Source: an uncultured Flavobacteriales bacterium (GTDB lineage Bacteria; Bacteroidota; Bacteroidia; Flavobacteriales_G; Salibacteraceae). Taken from it: DNA of 64,000 bases. Each line of letters begins with the position of its first letter. Positions within the stretch are counted from its first letter, which is position 1. The stretch lies in assembly GCA_937121175.1 (NCBI GenBank), contig CAKZKD010000004.1:62001-126000 (forward strand), written 5' to 3'. The position numbers and the translations under genes are program-made. Below, in pieces: positions 17,998-26,504 of the stretch. The notes beneath the pieces were generated by a model. The model did no database searches, was not told the origin of the DNA, and saw nothing but the letters and a program-made list of their open reading frames with translations.

Positions 17998-19719
17998 TTA
18001 TCCGTTCATAGAGATTAAAAACTCTTCGTTACTTCGAGTTCCTCTCATTCTACTTTTTAAGAATTCCATTGCTTCAATAGGATTCATATCTGATAAGTGC
18101 TTTCTTAGAATCCAAATTCGTTGTTGCATGGCGTCATCCAATAACAAATCATCCCTTCTTGTACTTGAAGAAACTAAGTCAATTGCTGGATAAACTCTAC
18201 GGTTAGATATATTTCTATCCAACTGCAATTCCATGTTACCTGTTCCTTTGAATTCTTCAAAGATTACTTCGTCCATTTTAGAACCCGTTTCTGTGAGTGC
18301 AGTAGCAATTATGGTTAACGAACCACCATTTTCAATGTTACGTGCCGCTCCGAAGAAACGTTTTGGTTTGTGTAATGCATGAGCATCAACACCACCGGTA
18401 AGTACTTTACCTGAACCAGGAGCAACAGTATTGTACGCTCTTGCCAAACGTGTAATTGAATCCAGTAATATCACAACATCGTGACCACATTCAACCATTC
18501 TTTTAGCTTTTTCCAAAACAATGTTTGCCACCTTTACGTGTTTGTCTGCAGGCTCATCAAATGTACTTGCAACCACCTCAGCGTTAACACTACGCTTCAT
18601 ATCGGTTACCTCTTCAGGCCGTTCGTCAATCAACAACACTAACAAATACACCTCCGGGTGATTCGCTGCGATTGCATTCGCGACATCTTTAAGCAACATG
18701 GTTTTACCCGTTTTCGGTTGAGCAACGATTAATCCACGCTGACCTTTGCCCACTGGGGTGAACAAGTCCATAACTCGAGTAGATATATTCTCTTTTGCAT
18801 GACCAGTTAGCGTCAATTTTTCTTCCGGGTGCAATGGAGTCAAGTATTCGAAAGGAACACGATCTCTGATGTCTTTTGCATCACGACCATTTACCTTATC
18901 CACTTTAACCAATGGAAAGTACTTCTCCCCTTCTTTTGGAGGGCGAACAGCGCCTTGAATAGTATCTCCTGTTTTGAGTCCAAATAATTTTATCTGAGAT
19001 TGAGAAACATAAACATCGTCAGGAGAAGAATGGTAATTGAAATCACTGGAACGCAAGAAGCCATAGCCATCGTTCATCATTTCTAATACACCTTCTGCTT
19101 CTACTAAGTCGCCAAAATCATATTGTGGCTCTTGTGGTTTATCTTGTCTAGGCTGATTTCCGTTTCTGTTTCCACGATTGTCGTCTCTGCGATTATCGTT
19201 TCTGTTGTTCCGGTTATCGTTCCGGTTCTCGTTCCGTTTATCGTTGTTGTTATTTCGTCGATCGTTGTTTCGATTGTCGTTCCGACGTTCGTTGGAATTG
19301 TTGTTATTATTCCGACGTTCGTTATTTTTAGAATTGCTGGCTTCTTCCTTTGGCTTATCGTCATTGGCTTTTGGAGCTTCCTCTTTTTTCTCGTCCTTTT
19401 TAGGAGCAGGAACTTTCTTTTCGTCCTTTTTCTCCTCTTTTTTAGCTTCAGCTTTTGGAGCTGCCTTTTGGGCTGCTTTCGGAGCCGTTTTAGAAGCGTC
19501 ATCTTTTTTCTTCGGCGTTCTAGGTCGAGGAGTTCTTTTTGGTTTATCCTCTATTTCTCCAGCTGGAGCTTTACTTGAGTTGTTCTCTGCTTGGGTATCT
19601 AAAATTTTGTAGATTAAATCTTGCTTCTTCAGCTTATCAAACTTTTCTACACCTACTTCTTTGGCAATGGTTTTTAACTCGTCAAGGAGTTTCTCCCCGA
19701 GTCCTTTCATATCATGCAT
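17998..19719 (-). CDS. rho: Transcription termination factor Rho with a long low-complexity insert
   Basis: A 573-residue hexameric RNA helicase. Order: Rho N-terminal domain (about 1-48), Lys/Glu/Pro/Ala-rich segment (~50-130), Asn/Arg/Asp-rich low-complexity tract (~133-195), RNA-binding cold-shock-like domain with [13 protein letters not shown] (~213-270), ATPase domain with [14 protein letters not shown] and [12 protein letters not shown]. The insert makes it about 150 residues longer than E. coli Rho; such inserts are known in Bacteroidota and Actinobacteria. A terminator follows. Confidence 0.97.
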   Translation of the reverse strand: MHDMKGLGEKLLDELKTIAKEVGVEKFDKLKKQDLIYKILDTQAENNSSKAPAGEIEDKPKRTPRPRTPKKKDDASKTAPKAAQKAAPKAEAKKEEKKDEKKVPAPKKDEKKEEAPKANDDKPKEEASNSKNNERRNNNNNSNERRNDNRNNDRRNNNNDKRNENRNDNRNNRNDNRRDDNRGNRNGNQPRQDKPQEPQYDFGDLVEAEGVLEMMNDGYGFLRSSDFNYHSSPDDVYVSQSQIKLFGLKTGDTIQGAVRPPKEGEKYFPLVKVDKVNGRDAKDIRDRVPFEYLTPLHPEEKLTLTGHAKENISTRVMDLFTPVGKGQRGLIVAQPKTGKTMLLKDVANAIAANHPEVYLLVLLIDERPEEVTDMKRSVNAEVVASTFDEPADKHVKVANIVLEKAKRMVECGHDVVILLDSITRLARAYNTVAPGSGKVLTGGVDAHALHKPKRFFGAARNIENGGSLTIIATALTETGSKMDEVIFEEFKGTGNMELQLDRNISNRRVYPAIDLVSSSTRRDDLLLDDAMQQRIWILRKHLSDMNPIEAMEFLKSRMRGTRSNEEFLISMNG

Positions 19720-20048
19720 ATGATAACTAATTATGTTTTTGGAAAAATTGTAAAATCAAATTCTTTTTTGAAAACTAATCCGTAATGAAAATTATCGGAT
19801 TTGGTTGCCTCGAATAAAGGCTTACCCTGCAATTATACAACATTTTGTTTCTTTTCTGTATTTCTTGATAAATCTTTGAGATTCGTTTTATTAACAGGTT
19901 TACGGACAAAATGGTTCAATTAATTTCGTGGATAATAAACTGCTAACGCATATCGTCATTCCTGCGCAGGCAGGAATCTAATGATTCAATCAGATTCTGA
20001 ACCGAGTTCAGAATGGCGGTCTAGGGTTGGTAGGTGAAACAACAAACT
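19720..20048. other. Intergenic region between rho and the deoxysugar genes
   Basis: No gene seen. It holds the divergent promoters of rho and the SDR gene (no clear TAnnTTTG found) and a repeat-like stretch at 19954-20018 that contains two hairpins: TTCCTGC/GCAGGAA, and ATTCTGAAC-CGA-GTTCAGAAT (19994-20014). The last hairpin ends about 35 bp before the next start. Confidence 0.55.
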
Positions 20049-20921
20049 ATGAAAGTATTTATTTCAGGAGCTTCAGGATTGGTAGGTGGAAATTGCCTCT
20101 CTTATTTCAAATCGAAAGGAATGGATGTAGTGGGTTCTCACTTCTCTTTTGAAACCGAAGACACTGTTCCGTTTAACACACTGGATCTTGCTAAAGAAAA
20201 CAATTTCGATTTGGTAAAGTTTTCACCGGATTATATTCTCCATTGTGGAGCCCTGACATGGGTTGATTACTGCGAAGACCACGAAGAAGAGAGCTATCAA
20301 AAAACGGTTCAATCCACCAAAAACTTGATTTCAATTGCAAAGCAATGCAACGCCAAATTGGTTTTTATAGGTACCGATTACATTTTCGACGGTCAGAATG
20401 GTCCTTATACAGAAGACATTGAACCGAGTCCGGTTAATGTATATGGCCAACACAAACTAGACGCAGAAAATTTCGTGTTACAAGAACTTCCTGAGAGTTT
20501 AGTTATCCGAATAACTAATGTCTATGGACGTGAACTCCGCAACAAAAATTTTGTAATGCGACTCGTCGATAATGTAAAAGCCGAAAAAGACGACACGTTG
20601 AAATTGCCTTTTGACCAATATGCTACCCCTGTAAATGCAGAGGACATTGCAAAAGCCTTGTACTTATTAATGTCGGACAAAAAATCTGGGGTTTATAACA
20701 TTGCTTCAACCGATTATGTAAATCGTGTGCAATTGGCAAAACGGGTACTGAGCTATTTTCCAGAACACAAAATGACGTTAGCTCCAATCAGCACAAAAGA
20801 ATTAAACCCACCAGCAGAACGTCCGCTGAATGGAGGGCTATTGAGTATCAAATTTTTGAATGAGTACCCCAGCTTTGAATTCAAAAATGTTGACGATTTT
20901 ATGAAAGAAATCCTGAGTTAA
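20049..20921 (+). CDS. NAD(P)-dependent sugar epimerase/reductase (RmlD-like SDR)
   Basis: About 290 residues, extended short-chain dehydrogenase. Nucleotide-binding GASGLVGGN (about 7-15), catalytic YxxxK in VYGQHKLDAE, and FIGTDYIFDGQNGPYTE as in dTDP-4-dehydrorhamnose reductases. ATG at 20049 is preferred over GTG at 20034 because the Rossmann fold starts at once. Followed 51 bp later by a sugar PLP enzyme, suggesting a surface polysaccharide deoxysugar step. Confidence 0.8.
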   Translation: MKVFISGASGLVGGNCLSYFKSKGMDVVGSHFSFETEDTVPFNTLDLAKENNFDLVKFSPDYILHCGALTWVDYCEDHEEESYQKTVQSTKNLISIAKQCNAKLVFIGTDYIFDGQNGPYTEDIEPSPVNVYGQHKLDAENFVLQELPESLVIRITNVYGRELRNKNFVMRLVDNVKAEKDDTLKLPFDQYATPVNAEDIAKALYLLMSDKKSGVYNIASTDYVNRVQLAKRVLSYFPEHKMTLAPISTKELNPPAERPLNGGLLSIKFLNEYPSFEFKNVDDFMKEILS

Positions 20922-20972
20922 TTGTATTAGTAGAAAACAAGCGTAAATTCGCGTTCTCATTCAGAAAAAATT

Positions 20973-22172
20973 ATGGAAAATATCCACGTACCCTACGGAT
21001 GCACCGTTCATGGTGAAGAAGAAATAGCAGCAGTAACCGAAGTTTTAAGAACATCTACCCAAATGGGTAAACACGTTCGAGAAATGGAAGAACGCGTAGC
21101 TAAGTTATTCGATAAAAAATATGGAATAATGGTAAACTCTGGTTCTTCAGCTTTGTATTTGGCTGTTGAAATTTTGGATTTACCTGCAGGTTCGGAGGTC
21201 ATTACTCCTGCCCTCACCTTTGCAACAACCGTTGCACCACAAATCAAAAATGGATTAGTTCCTGTTTTGGTGGATGTAGAACCTGGAACCTACTGTATTG
21301 ATGCAGATAAAGTAGAGGAAATGATTACCGATAAAACGTCGGCGCTTATTATTCCTAACCTTATTGGAAACGTTCCGGATTGGGATAAACTAGCTGCTAT
21401 TGCCAAAAAGCACAACCTAAAAATCATTGAAGATTCTGCCGACACTTTGGGTGGAACTATAAACGGTGAAAGTTCAGGAAAACACTCCGATATTTCAATC
21501 ACGAGTTTTTATGGTTCACACGTAATTAATGCAGCTGGAAACGGAGGTATGCTTTGTGTAAACGACGATAAACTGAACGACAGAGCACGTTTGCTAAGAA
21601 GCTGGGGACGTTCTTCTTCTTTGTTTGTAGAGTCAGAAAAAATTGAAAATCGATTTAATGTTCAGGTTGACGGGATTGACTACGACGCAAAATTTGTTTT
21701 TGAAGCTTTGGGATACAACTTGGAGCCTTCAGAAATGGGTGCTGCATTTGGCTTGGTGCAATTGGGTAAATTGGACTACAACATTACGGAAAGAGAAAAG
21801 AATTTTGATTTCATGACCAATTTCTTCAAACAATACGAAGATTGGTTTATTCTTCCAAAACAATTCCCTAATTCTAGAACGGGCTGGTTAGCATTTGCCA
21901 TTACCATAAAAGACAATGCCCCTTTTATGCGAAAGGAATTCCAGATTTTTATGGAAAAACGAAACATTCAAACACGAACCGTTTTTACGGGTAACGTTGC
22001 GAGACAACCGCTTTTTAAAACGGTTGACTTCAGAATCGCAGAAGAGGGTTGCGAACACGCAGACCACGTGATGCGTGGTGGTGTATTATTGGCTTGTCAC
22101 CATGGACTTACCGACCCAATGCGTGAAGCCATTACTAGAAATGCTGCAGCGTTTTTGGACGGGTTTAAATAG
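20973..22172 (+). CDS. DegT/DnrJ-fold PLP protein with His at the lysine position (ColD/RfbH-like dehydratase)
   Basis: A 399-residue fold-type I PLP enzyme of the sugar aminotransferase family. At the site where aminotransferases have the Schiff-base Lys it reads SFYGSHVINAAGNGG, with His183. That replacement marks the 3-dehydratase branch (ColD, RfbH/E1), which binds PLP or PMP without a lysine. IQTRTVFTGNVARQP and ACHHGLTDPM also resemble RfbH/ColD. The Cys-rich iron-sulfur segment of RfbH after SWGR is absent, so ColD-type chemistry is closer. Likely step: deoxygenation of a nucleotide sugar. Confidence 0.75.
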   Translation: MENIHVPYGCTVHGEEEIAAVTEVLRTSTQMGKHVREMEERVAKLFDKKYGIMVNSGSSALYLAVEILDLPAGSEVITPALTFATTVAPQIKNGLVPVLVDVEPGTYCIDADKVEEMITDKTSALIIPNLIGNVPDWDKLAAIAKKHNLKIIEDSADTLGGTINGESSGKHSDISITSFYGSHVINAAGNGGMLCVNDDKLNDRARLLRSWGRSSSLFVESEKIENRFNVQVDGIDYDAKFVFEALGYNLEPSEMGAAFGLVQLGKLDYNITEREKNFDFMTNFFKQYEDWFILPKQFPNSRTGWLAFAITIKDNAPFMRKEFQIFMEKRNIQTRTVFTGNVARQPLFKTVDFRIAEEGCEHADHVMRGGVLLACHHGLTDPMREAITRNAAAFLDGFK

Positions 22173-22193
22173 CTCTTGAGGAATAATAGTATT

Positions 22194-22229
22194 AAGCCCT
22201 TTTCTGAGTAATTCGGAAAGGGGTTTTTT
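22194..22229 (+). terminator. Rho-independent terminator
   Basis: AAGCCCTTTTC and GGAAAGGGGTTTTTT form a stem with a loop of about 10 nt, ending the sugar operon just before the integrase gene. Confidence 0.8.
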
Positions 22230-22245
22230 ATTTTAAATTAGTGCC

Positions 22246-23436
22246 ATGCAACAGCTACACATCAATCTTGAACCGGCATTCCACAGAAACTCCGATATAG
22301 TTCTAGTAAAATTTGACTACAACAAAGAGTTAATTTCTAGAGTAAAACAGATTAATGCAAGTTGGAGTCAATCTTTGAGGTGTTGGTACCTTCCTAAAAC
22401 TGCAGAAACTCACAAAATTGTAATTGCTCATTTTAAAGGCATAGCTTGGGTAAATGCTTCTGCTTTGTTTAACGGTAATCAGCCAAAACAGAAACCAATA
22501 GACAAACATTTGACTAACGAAGCGCCTAAATTGAAGAAGAAATCAATTCCGCATATTGAACTTCCCCATGAAATAAGGGAGAAATTGCTTACGAAAAGGT
22601 ATTCGGAAAATACGATTCGCACCTATGAGCAAATGTTGAAGTTGTTTTTTGCTCATTTTAAGAATGTAGATACGCTCAGTAAAAAGGAAATTGAAAGCTT
22701 TTTGAGAGATTTGCAAGAACAGAGAAGGTTTAGTATCAGCAGTCAAAATCAGGTTATAAATGCCATCAAGTTTTATTATGAAAAAGTGCTTGAACGACCT
22801 CAAGAAACATATGAAATAGAACGGCCATTCAAAAAAAGATCGTTACCTAAAGTAATAAGTAAGGAAGAGGTTCAAAGGTTATTGGCCCAGATTAAAAATT
22901 TAAAGCATTTGTCTATTGTAATGCTAATGTACTCTGCTGGTTTAAGAAGGTCTGAAGTAATTAATTTAAAAAAAGGAGATGTAAGCTTAGATAGAGGCGT
23001 TATTCATTTGAAAATGGCTAAAGGGAGAAAAGACAGAATAACCATGCTATCACAAGTTCTTGCTAATGTATTGAAAGAATATGTTCTAGAATATAAGCCC
23101 AATCATTATTTATTTGAAGGGGTAAGAGGAGGGCTATACAGCGCCACAAGTATTGCAAGCATAGTAAAACGAGCTGGAGAGCAAGCAAAAATTCCGTTGA
23201 AGGTAACACCGCATATGTTGCGACATAGTTTTGCTACACATTTAATGGAACAAGGTGTTGAAACAAGGTATATTCAGAAGTTACTAGGGCATTCGTCTTT
23301 AGAAACCACGGCAATTTATGCTCATGTAAGTACAAACCGATTGGAGAGCATAAAAAGCCCTTTAGATGCTCTATATTCTGAGAATGAAATTGAGAATAAT
23401 TTAAAACTTATGAAACGAAATATCAACAATAGTTGA
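22246..23436 (+). CDS. Tyrosine recombinase (Xer-like) at the head of the cassette array
   Basis: A 396-residue integrase. Residues ~1-75 are an extra N-terminal domain (WSQSLRCWYLPKT) not present in XerC/D; ~105-190 is a SAM-like core-binding domain; ~198-370 the catalytic domain with R234 (AGLRRSE), K262 (KGRKDR), H323 and R326 (HMLRHSF), H349 (LGHSS) and Y358 (IYAHV). All catalytic residues are present. The extra loop typical of class-type IntI between the Lys hairpin and HxxR is not seen. Same orientation as the cassettes, stop codon 8 nt before the first junction. It is the obvious candidate for cassette recombination. Confidence 0.9.
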   Translation: MQQLHINLEPAFHRNSDIVLVKFDYNKELISRVKQINASWSQSLRCWYLPKTAETHKIVIAHFKGIAWVNASALFNGNQPKQKPIDKHLTNEAPKLKKKSIPHIELPHEIREKLLTKRYSENTIRTYEQMLKLFFAHFKNVDTLSKKEIESFLRDLQEQRRFSISSQNQVINAIKFYYEKVLERPQETYEIERPFKKRSLPKVISKEEVQRLLAQIKNLKHLSIVMLMYSAGLRRSEVINLKKGDVSLDRGVIHLKMAKGRKDRITMLSQVLANVLKEYVLEYKPNHYLFEGVRGGLYSATSIASIVKRAGEQAKIPLKVTPHMLRHSFATHLMEQGVETRYIQKLLGHSSLETTAIYAHVSTNRLESIKSPLDALYSENEIENNLKLMKRNINNS

Positions 23437-23453
23437 TATTACAAGTTATGCCC
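23419..23453 (+). other. attI-like junction at the end of the recombinase gene
   Basis: AATATCAAC - AATA - GTTGATATT is a perfect 9-bp inverted repeat (23419-23440) that spans the recombinase stop codon and mirrors the AAC...GTT layout of the A-site ends. Five bases later comes GTTATGCCC (23445-23453), the start of cassette 1, matched by GGGCATAAC at the other end of that cassette (29848). This is the place where the array begins, so it is the natural attI candidate. Confidence 0.6.
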
Positions 23454-23460
23454 AATTAAA

Positions 23461-23550
23461 GAAAGCCAGCCGCACAAACAGCACATTTGGTTTTTGCCGA
23501 CACGAAAGCCAACGCAGAAAAAACCAAAAGAGCTGTTTTTTGCCAACGCT
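23461..23550 (+). repeat. B-type structured repeat B1 (cassette 1, 5' side)
   Basis: Arms AAACAG/CTGTTT (23476-23481 and 23533-23538) and TTTGGTTTTT/AAAAACCAAA (23486-23495 and 23519-23528), separated by CACA on the left and AGAG on the right, which pair as C-G with two A-A mismatches. Ends with GCCAACGCT. The remaining 70 nt to the methyltransferase start hold its promoter, without a clear TAnnTTTG. Confidence 0.75.
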
Positions 23551-23620
23551 TTAACAGAATGAAGAAATTAATAAGTAAAATGCGAAATTTGAAAAATGCA
23601 GTTACTACAGAAAAGTTAAA

Positions 23621-24976
23621 ATGAGATTTATAGATTTATTTGCAGGACTTGGTGGCTTTCATAAAGCAATGCACGAACTTGGTCACGAGTGTGTGTTTGC
23701 AAGTGAACTTGACCCTGTTTTAAGAGATACTTACAAAAAGAATTGGGGTAAAAACATCAACATACACGGAGATATCAGAAAGATAGTCAAAGATAATATT
23801 GACCTTATTCCTGACCACGATATTTTATGTGCAGGATTTCCGTGTCAACCGTTTTCAAAGGCAGGAAAACAACTTGGACGAGATGATGACAGGGGAACAC
23901 TCTTTGACGAAATTGTAAAGATTCTTGAAGCGAGAAAACCAAAATTTTTCATTTTAGAAAATGTACGATTCATTGCTAAACATAACAACGAAGAAACTTG
24001 GAAAGCAATGAAAGCTGATTTTGAAAGATTGGGCTATAACGTTGACCACAGAGATTATTCACCGCACGACTTCGGAATTCCACAACACAGACAAAGAATT
24101 TTTATTGTTGGTTCTTTAGGAATTAATGCTCTTGACCATTTTAGTTTTGATAAAGTTGATGAACACAAGAAAAAGGTTGTGAAACTTGAAAAATTCATTG
24201 AAAGCACTCCTGCAAATGCAAGATTCCTTGCAAAAGCAAATCAAGACTGTATTGAGCTTTGGCAAAATTTATTAGACGCATTACCAGAAGATGTAAAAAT
24301 ACCAGGTTTTCCAATTTGGGGTATGGAATTCGGAGCTGATTACCCATTTGAAGAACAATATCCACACTTACTTTCAGCAAAAGAATTAGGCAAATACAAA
24401 GGTAATTTTGGAATTTCATTAAAAGGAATGACAAAAGAAGAGCAGTTGGCAAACCTGCCAAGTTATGCAAGAGTTGAAGCTAAATTCCCCGATTGGAAAC
24501 AGAGATACATTCGAAAAAACAGACTTTTTTACAATGACAATAAAGTTTTTATAGAACAAAGTGCTTTAAAAATTGCTGAATTACCTTCTCAAAGTTGGCA
24601 AAAATTAGAATGGAATGTTGGGGACAATAAAAGAAAAATTAGCAACTATCTATTGCAGTTTAGGGCATCAGGTATCAGGATAAAAAAACCCGACTTCTTC
24701 CCTTCTCTAGTTTGCACAAATACTCAAATACCAATTATAGGATGGCAAAATAGATATATCACCAAAAAAGAAGGATTAAAACTTCAATCTCTTACAGGAT
24801 TGAAACTACCTGAAAATGACAATGCAGCTTTTAAAGCATTAGGAAATGCGGTAAATTCTAAAATTGTGAAACTCATAGCTACTCAACTTTTGGTTGAAGA
24901 AAAAAAAATAAATGGAGTTGCTCCGCAACTCCAATCGTTTCATTCATTATCCAAATCTTATGAGCCAGCAAAATAA
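23621..24976 (+). CDS. DNA (cytosine-5) methyltransferase
   Basis: A 451-residue C5 methyltransferase. Motif I MRFIDLFAGLGG at the N-terminus, catalytic PCQ in AGFPCQPFSKAG (C75), ENV in FILENVRFI (~112-120), QHRQRIFIVG (motif VIII) and a C-terminal LTGLKLPENDNAAFKALGNAV (motif IX/X). First gene of a four-gene modification/restriction cluster in cassette 1; its end overlaps the GHKL gene by 17 bp. In such clusters it protects host DNA. Confidence 0.95.
   Translation: MRFIDLFAGLGGFHKAMHELGHECVFASELDPVLRDTYKKNWGKNINIHGDIRKIVKDNIDLIPDHDILCAGFPCQPFSKAGKQLGRDDDRGTLFDEIVKILEARKPKFFILENVRFIAKHNNEETWKAMKADFERLGYNVDHRDYSPHDFGIPQHRQRIFIVGSLGINALDHFSFDKVDEHKKKVVKLEKFIESTPANARFLAKANQDCIELWQNLLDALPEDVKIPGFPIWGMEFGADYPFEEQYPHLLSAKELGKYKGNFGISLKGMTKEEQLANLPSYARVEAKFPDWKQRYIRKNRLFYNDNKVFIEQSALKIAELPSQSWQKLEWNVGDNKRKISNYLLQFRASGIRIKKPDFFPSLVCTNTQIPIIGWQNRYITKKEGLKLQSLTGLKLPENDNAAFKALGNAVNSKIVKLIATQLLVEEKKINGVAPQLQSFHSLSKSYEPAK
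24913..24933 (+). promoter_or_regulatory. Hairpin before the GHKL gene start
   Basis: TGGAGTTGC - TCC - GCAACTCCA, a perfect 9-bp stem with a 3-nt loop, inside the 3' end of the methyltransferase gene and 26 nt before the likely GHKL start (24960). It could adjust translation or transcript levels at this overlap. No T run follows. Confidence 0.45.
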
Positions 24977-26495
24977 AGTTAGTATTCGACCTCAAGTTAC
25001 AATGCTTTCGGTGTTAAAGCATATAGAGTATGAAACTTGGTTTGCCTTGGCTGAATTTATTGACAACGCAATTGATAGTTACTTAAAAAACATCTCCTCT
25101 CTACAAAAAATTGAGGGTGACAATTTTGTTCTTGATGTAAAAGTTGAAATAAATGAACCTGAAAACCGAATAACAATAAGAGATAATGCAGGAGGAATAG
25201 GTGAATCAGATTATTCGAGAGCTTTTAGAGCAGCCGAAGTACCACCAGACAATTCAGGCCTTTCAGAATTTGGAATGGGTATGAAGTCGGCAGCCTGTTG
25301 GTTTGCTGATAATTGGTGCGTAACATCTACAGCATTAGGAGAAAGTCAATTAAAAAAAGTCTCCTTTGATATGCAAAAAATATTTGAGGACAAATTAGAA
25401 GAATTAGATGTTGAAGTTAAATCTTGCGATAAAAACCACCACTATACGATTGTAGAATTGTTTGATGTTAATCGAATGCCAAGACGAAAGGGCGTTGGAA
25501 AAGTTAAAAACCACTTAAGAAGTATTTACAGGGAGTTTATTCGAAAAGGACATTTAAATCTTACTGTTAACGGTGAAGAATTAGAATTTAAAGACCCAAA
25601 TGTTTTAAATGTTCCTCAATACAATCTACCAGAGAGCGAGTCCATTTTATGGCGGAAGCAAATTGATTTTGAATTAGAAAAAGATTTGAGTGTTAAAGGA
25701 TTTGTTGCAATCAGAGAAAAAGCATCAACATCCGAAGCAGGATTTGCATTGTTTCGCCGAGGAAGAGTTATTCAAGGTAGTTTTGATAATGGTTTTCGAC
25801 CTGATTTTATTTTTGGTGCTCCGAATAGTTATCGTTTTCAAAGGGTCTTTGGTGAACTTCACTTAGATGGATTTAATGTGAATTTCACTAAAAAGGGTAT
25901 TCAATGGGATGAAAACCTTGATGTATTTTTAAGACTTCTTAAAGATGATATTAGCTCAAAAGAATTTCCATTGCTCCAGCAAGCTGAACAATATCGTGTT
26001 CGAGCATCAGAAAAAGAATATAAAGCTTCCTTAAAAGCTCTTAATAAAACGGCTGACGACCTGCAAAAGAAAGCACCGCAAGCAGTTTCAGAAGTTGTTA
26101 ATTCGATTTTAATTTCAGAACCTGAAGAAAGAATTGAGTTAACAAAAACCGAAAAAACACTTCATAGAGAATTTGATATACGGTTTAATAAAGCTGATTG
26201 GAAAGTATCAATTGAACTTTCATATGATACTTCACTTACAGAACTTATCGAAGTTGGTGATAGTTTCATAAAAGAAAAGGTAAATGATTCTTCTGTTCGA
26301 CAAATAGGAATTAGACTTTCGTTGACTCATCCATTTATGGTTGAATTTGCGGGAGCAGACACGAACAAAATTGAACCAATCTTAAGAATCGCAGCAGCTT
26401 TTGGACTTTCTGAAATAATCGCTAAAGACAGCTATAAAAATCAAGGTGAAGTTCGCAGAAATTTCAATGAGCTAATATTCAACCTATCAAAATAA
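24960..26495 (+). CDS. GHKL (HSP90/MutL/MORC-type) ATPase of a restriction cluster
   Basis: About 511 residues. ATP-binding Bergerat fold: N box LAEFIDNAIDS (E32, D35, N36), G1 box ITIRDNAGGIGESD (~75-88), G2 box FGMGMKSAACWF (~105-116), and a later transducer-like region (FALFRRGRVIQG; NFTKKGIQWDENLD). ATG at 24960 gives a normal N-terminus; an in-frame ATG at 24912 would extend far into the methyltransferase gene. MORC/MutL-type ATPases next to a methylase, a Z1 helicase and a nuclease form a described class of restriction systems (Iyer, Abhiman and Aravind). Confidence 0.88.
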   Translation: MSQQNKVSIRPQVTMLSVLKHIEYETWFALAEFIDNAIDSYLKNISSLQKIEGDNFVLDVKVEINEPENRITIRDNAGGIGESDYSRAFRAAEVPPDNSGLSEFGMGMKSAACWFADNWCVTSTALGESQLKKVSFDMQKIFEDKLEELDVEVKSCDKNHHYTIVELFDVNRMPRRKGVGKVKNHLRSIYREFIRKGHLNLTVNGEELEFKDPNVLNVPQYNLPESESILWRKQIDFELEKDLSVKGFVAIREKASTSEAGFALFRRGRVIQGSFDNGFRPDFIFGAPNSYRFQRVFGELHLDGFNVNFTKKGIQWDENLDVFLRLLKDDISSKEFPLLQQAEQYRVRASEKEYKASLKALNKTADDLQKKAPQAVSEVVNSILISEPEERIELTKTEKTLHREFDIRFNKADWKVSIELSYDTSLTELIEVGDSFIKEKVNDSSVRQIGIRLSLTHPFMVEFAGADTNKIEPILRIAAAFGLSEIIAKDSYKNQGEVRRNFNELIFNLSK

Positions 26496-26504
26496 TATAA
26501 GAGA

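Noticed and set aside
19104-19612. Long open frames on the plus strand and in another minus frame across the Asn/Arg-rich part of rho
   Set aside because: They are produced by the repetitive codons of the low-complexity tract; compositions are extreme (runs of Val/Ile/Ser/Arg) and Rho explains the region.
22246-23436. Housekeeping XerC/XerD
   Set aside because: It has an extra N-terminal domain and lies at the head of the cassette array; the chromosomal Xer proteins would be expected elsewhere.
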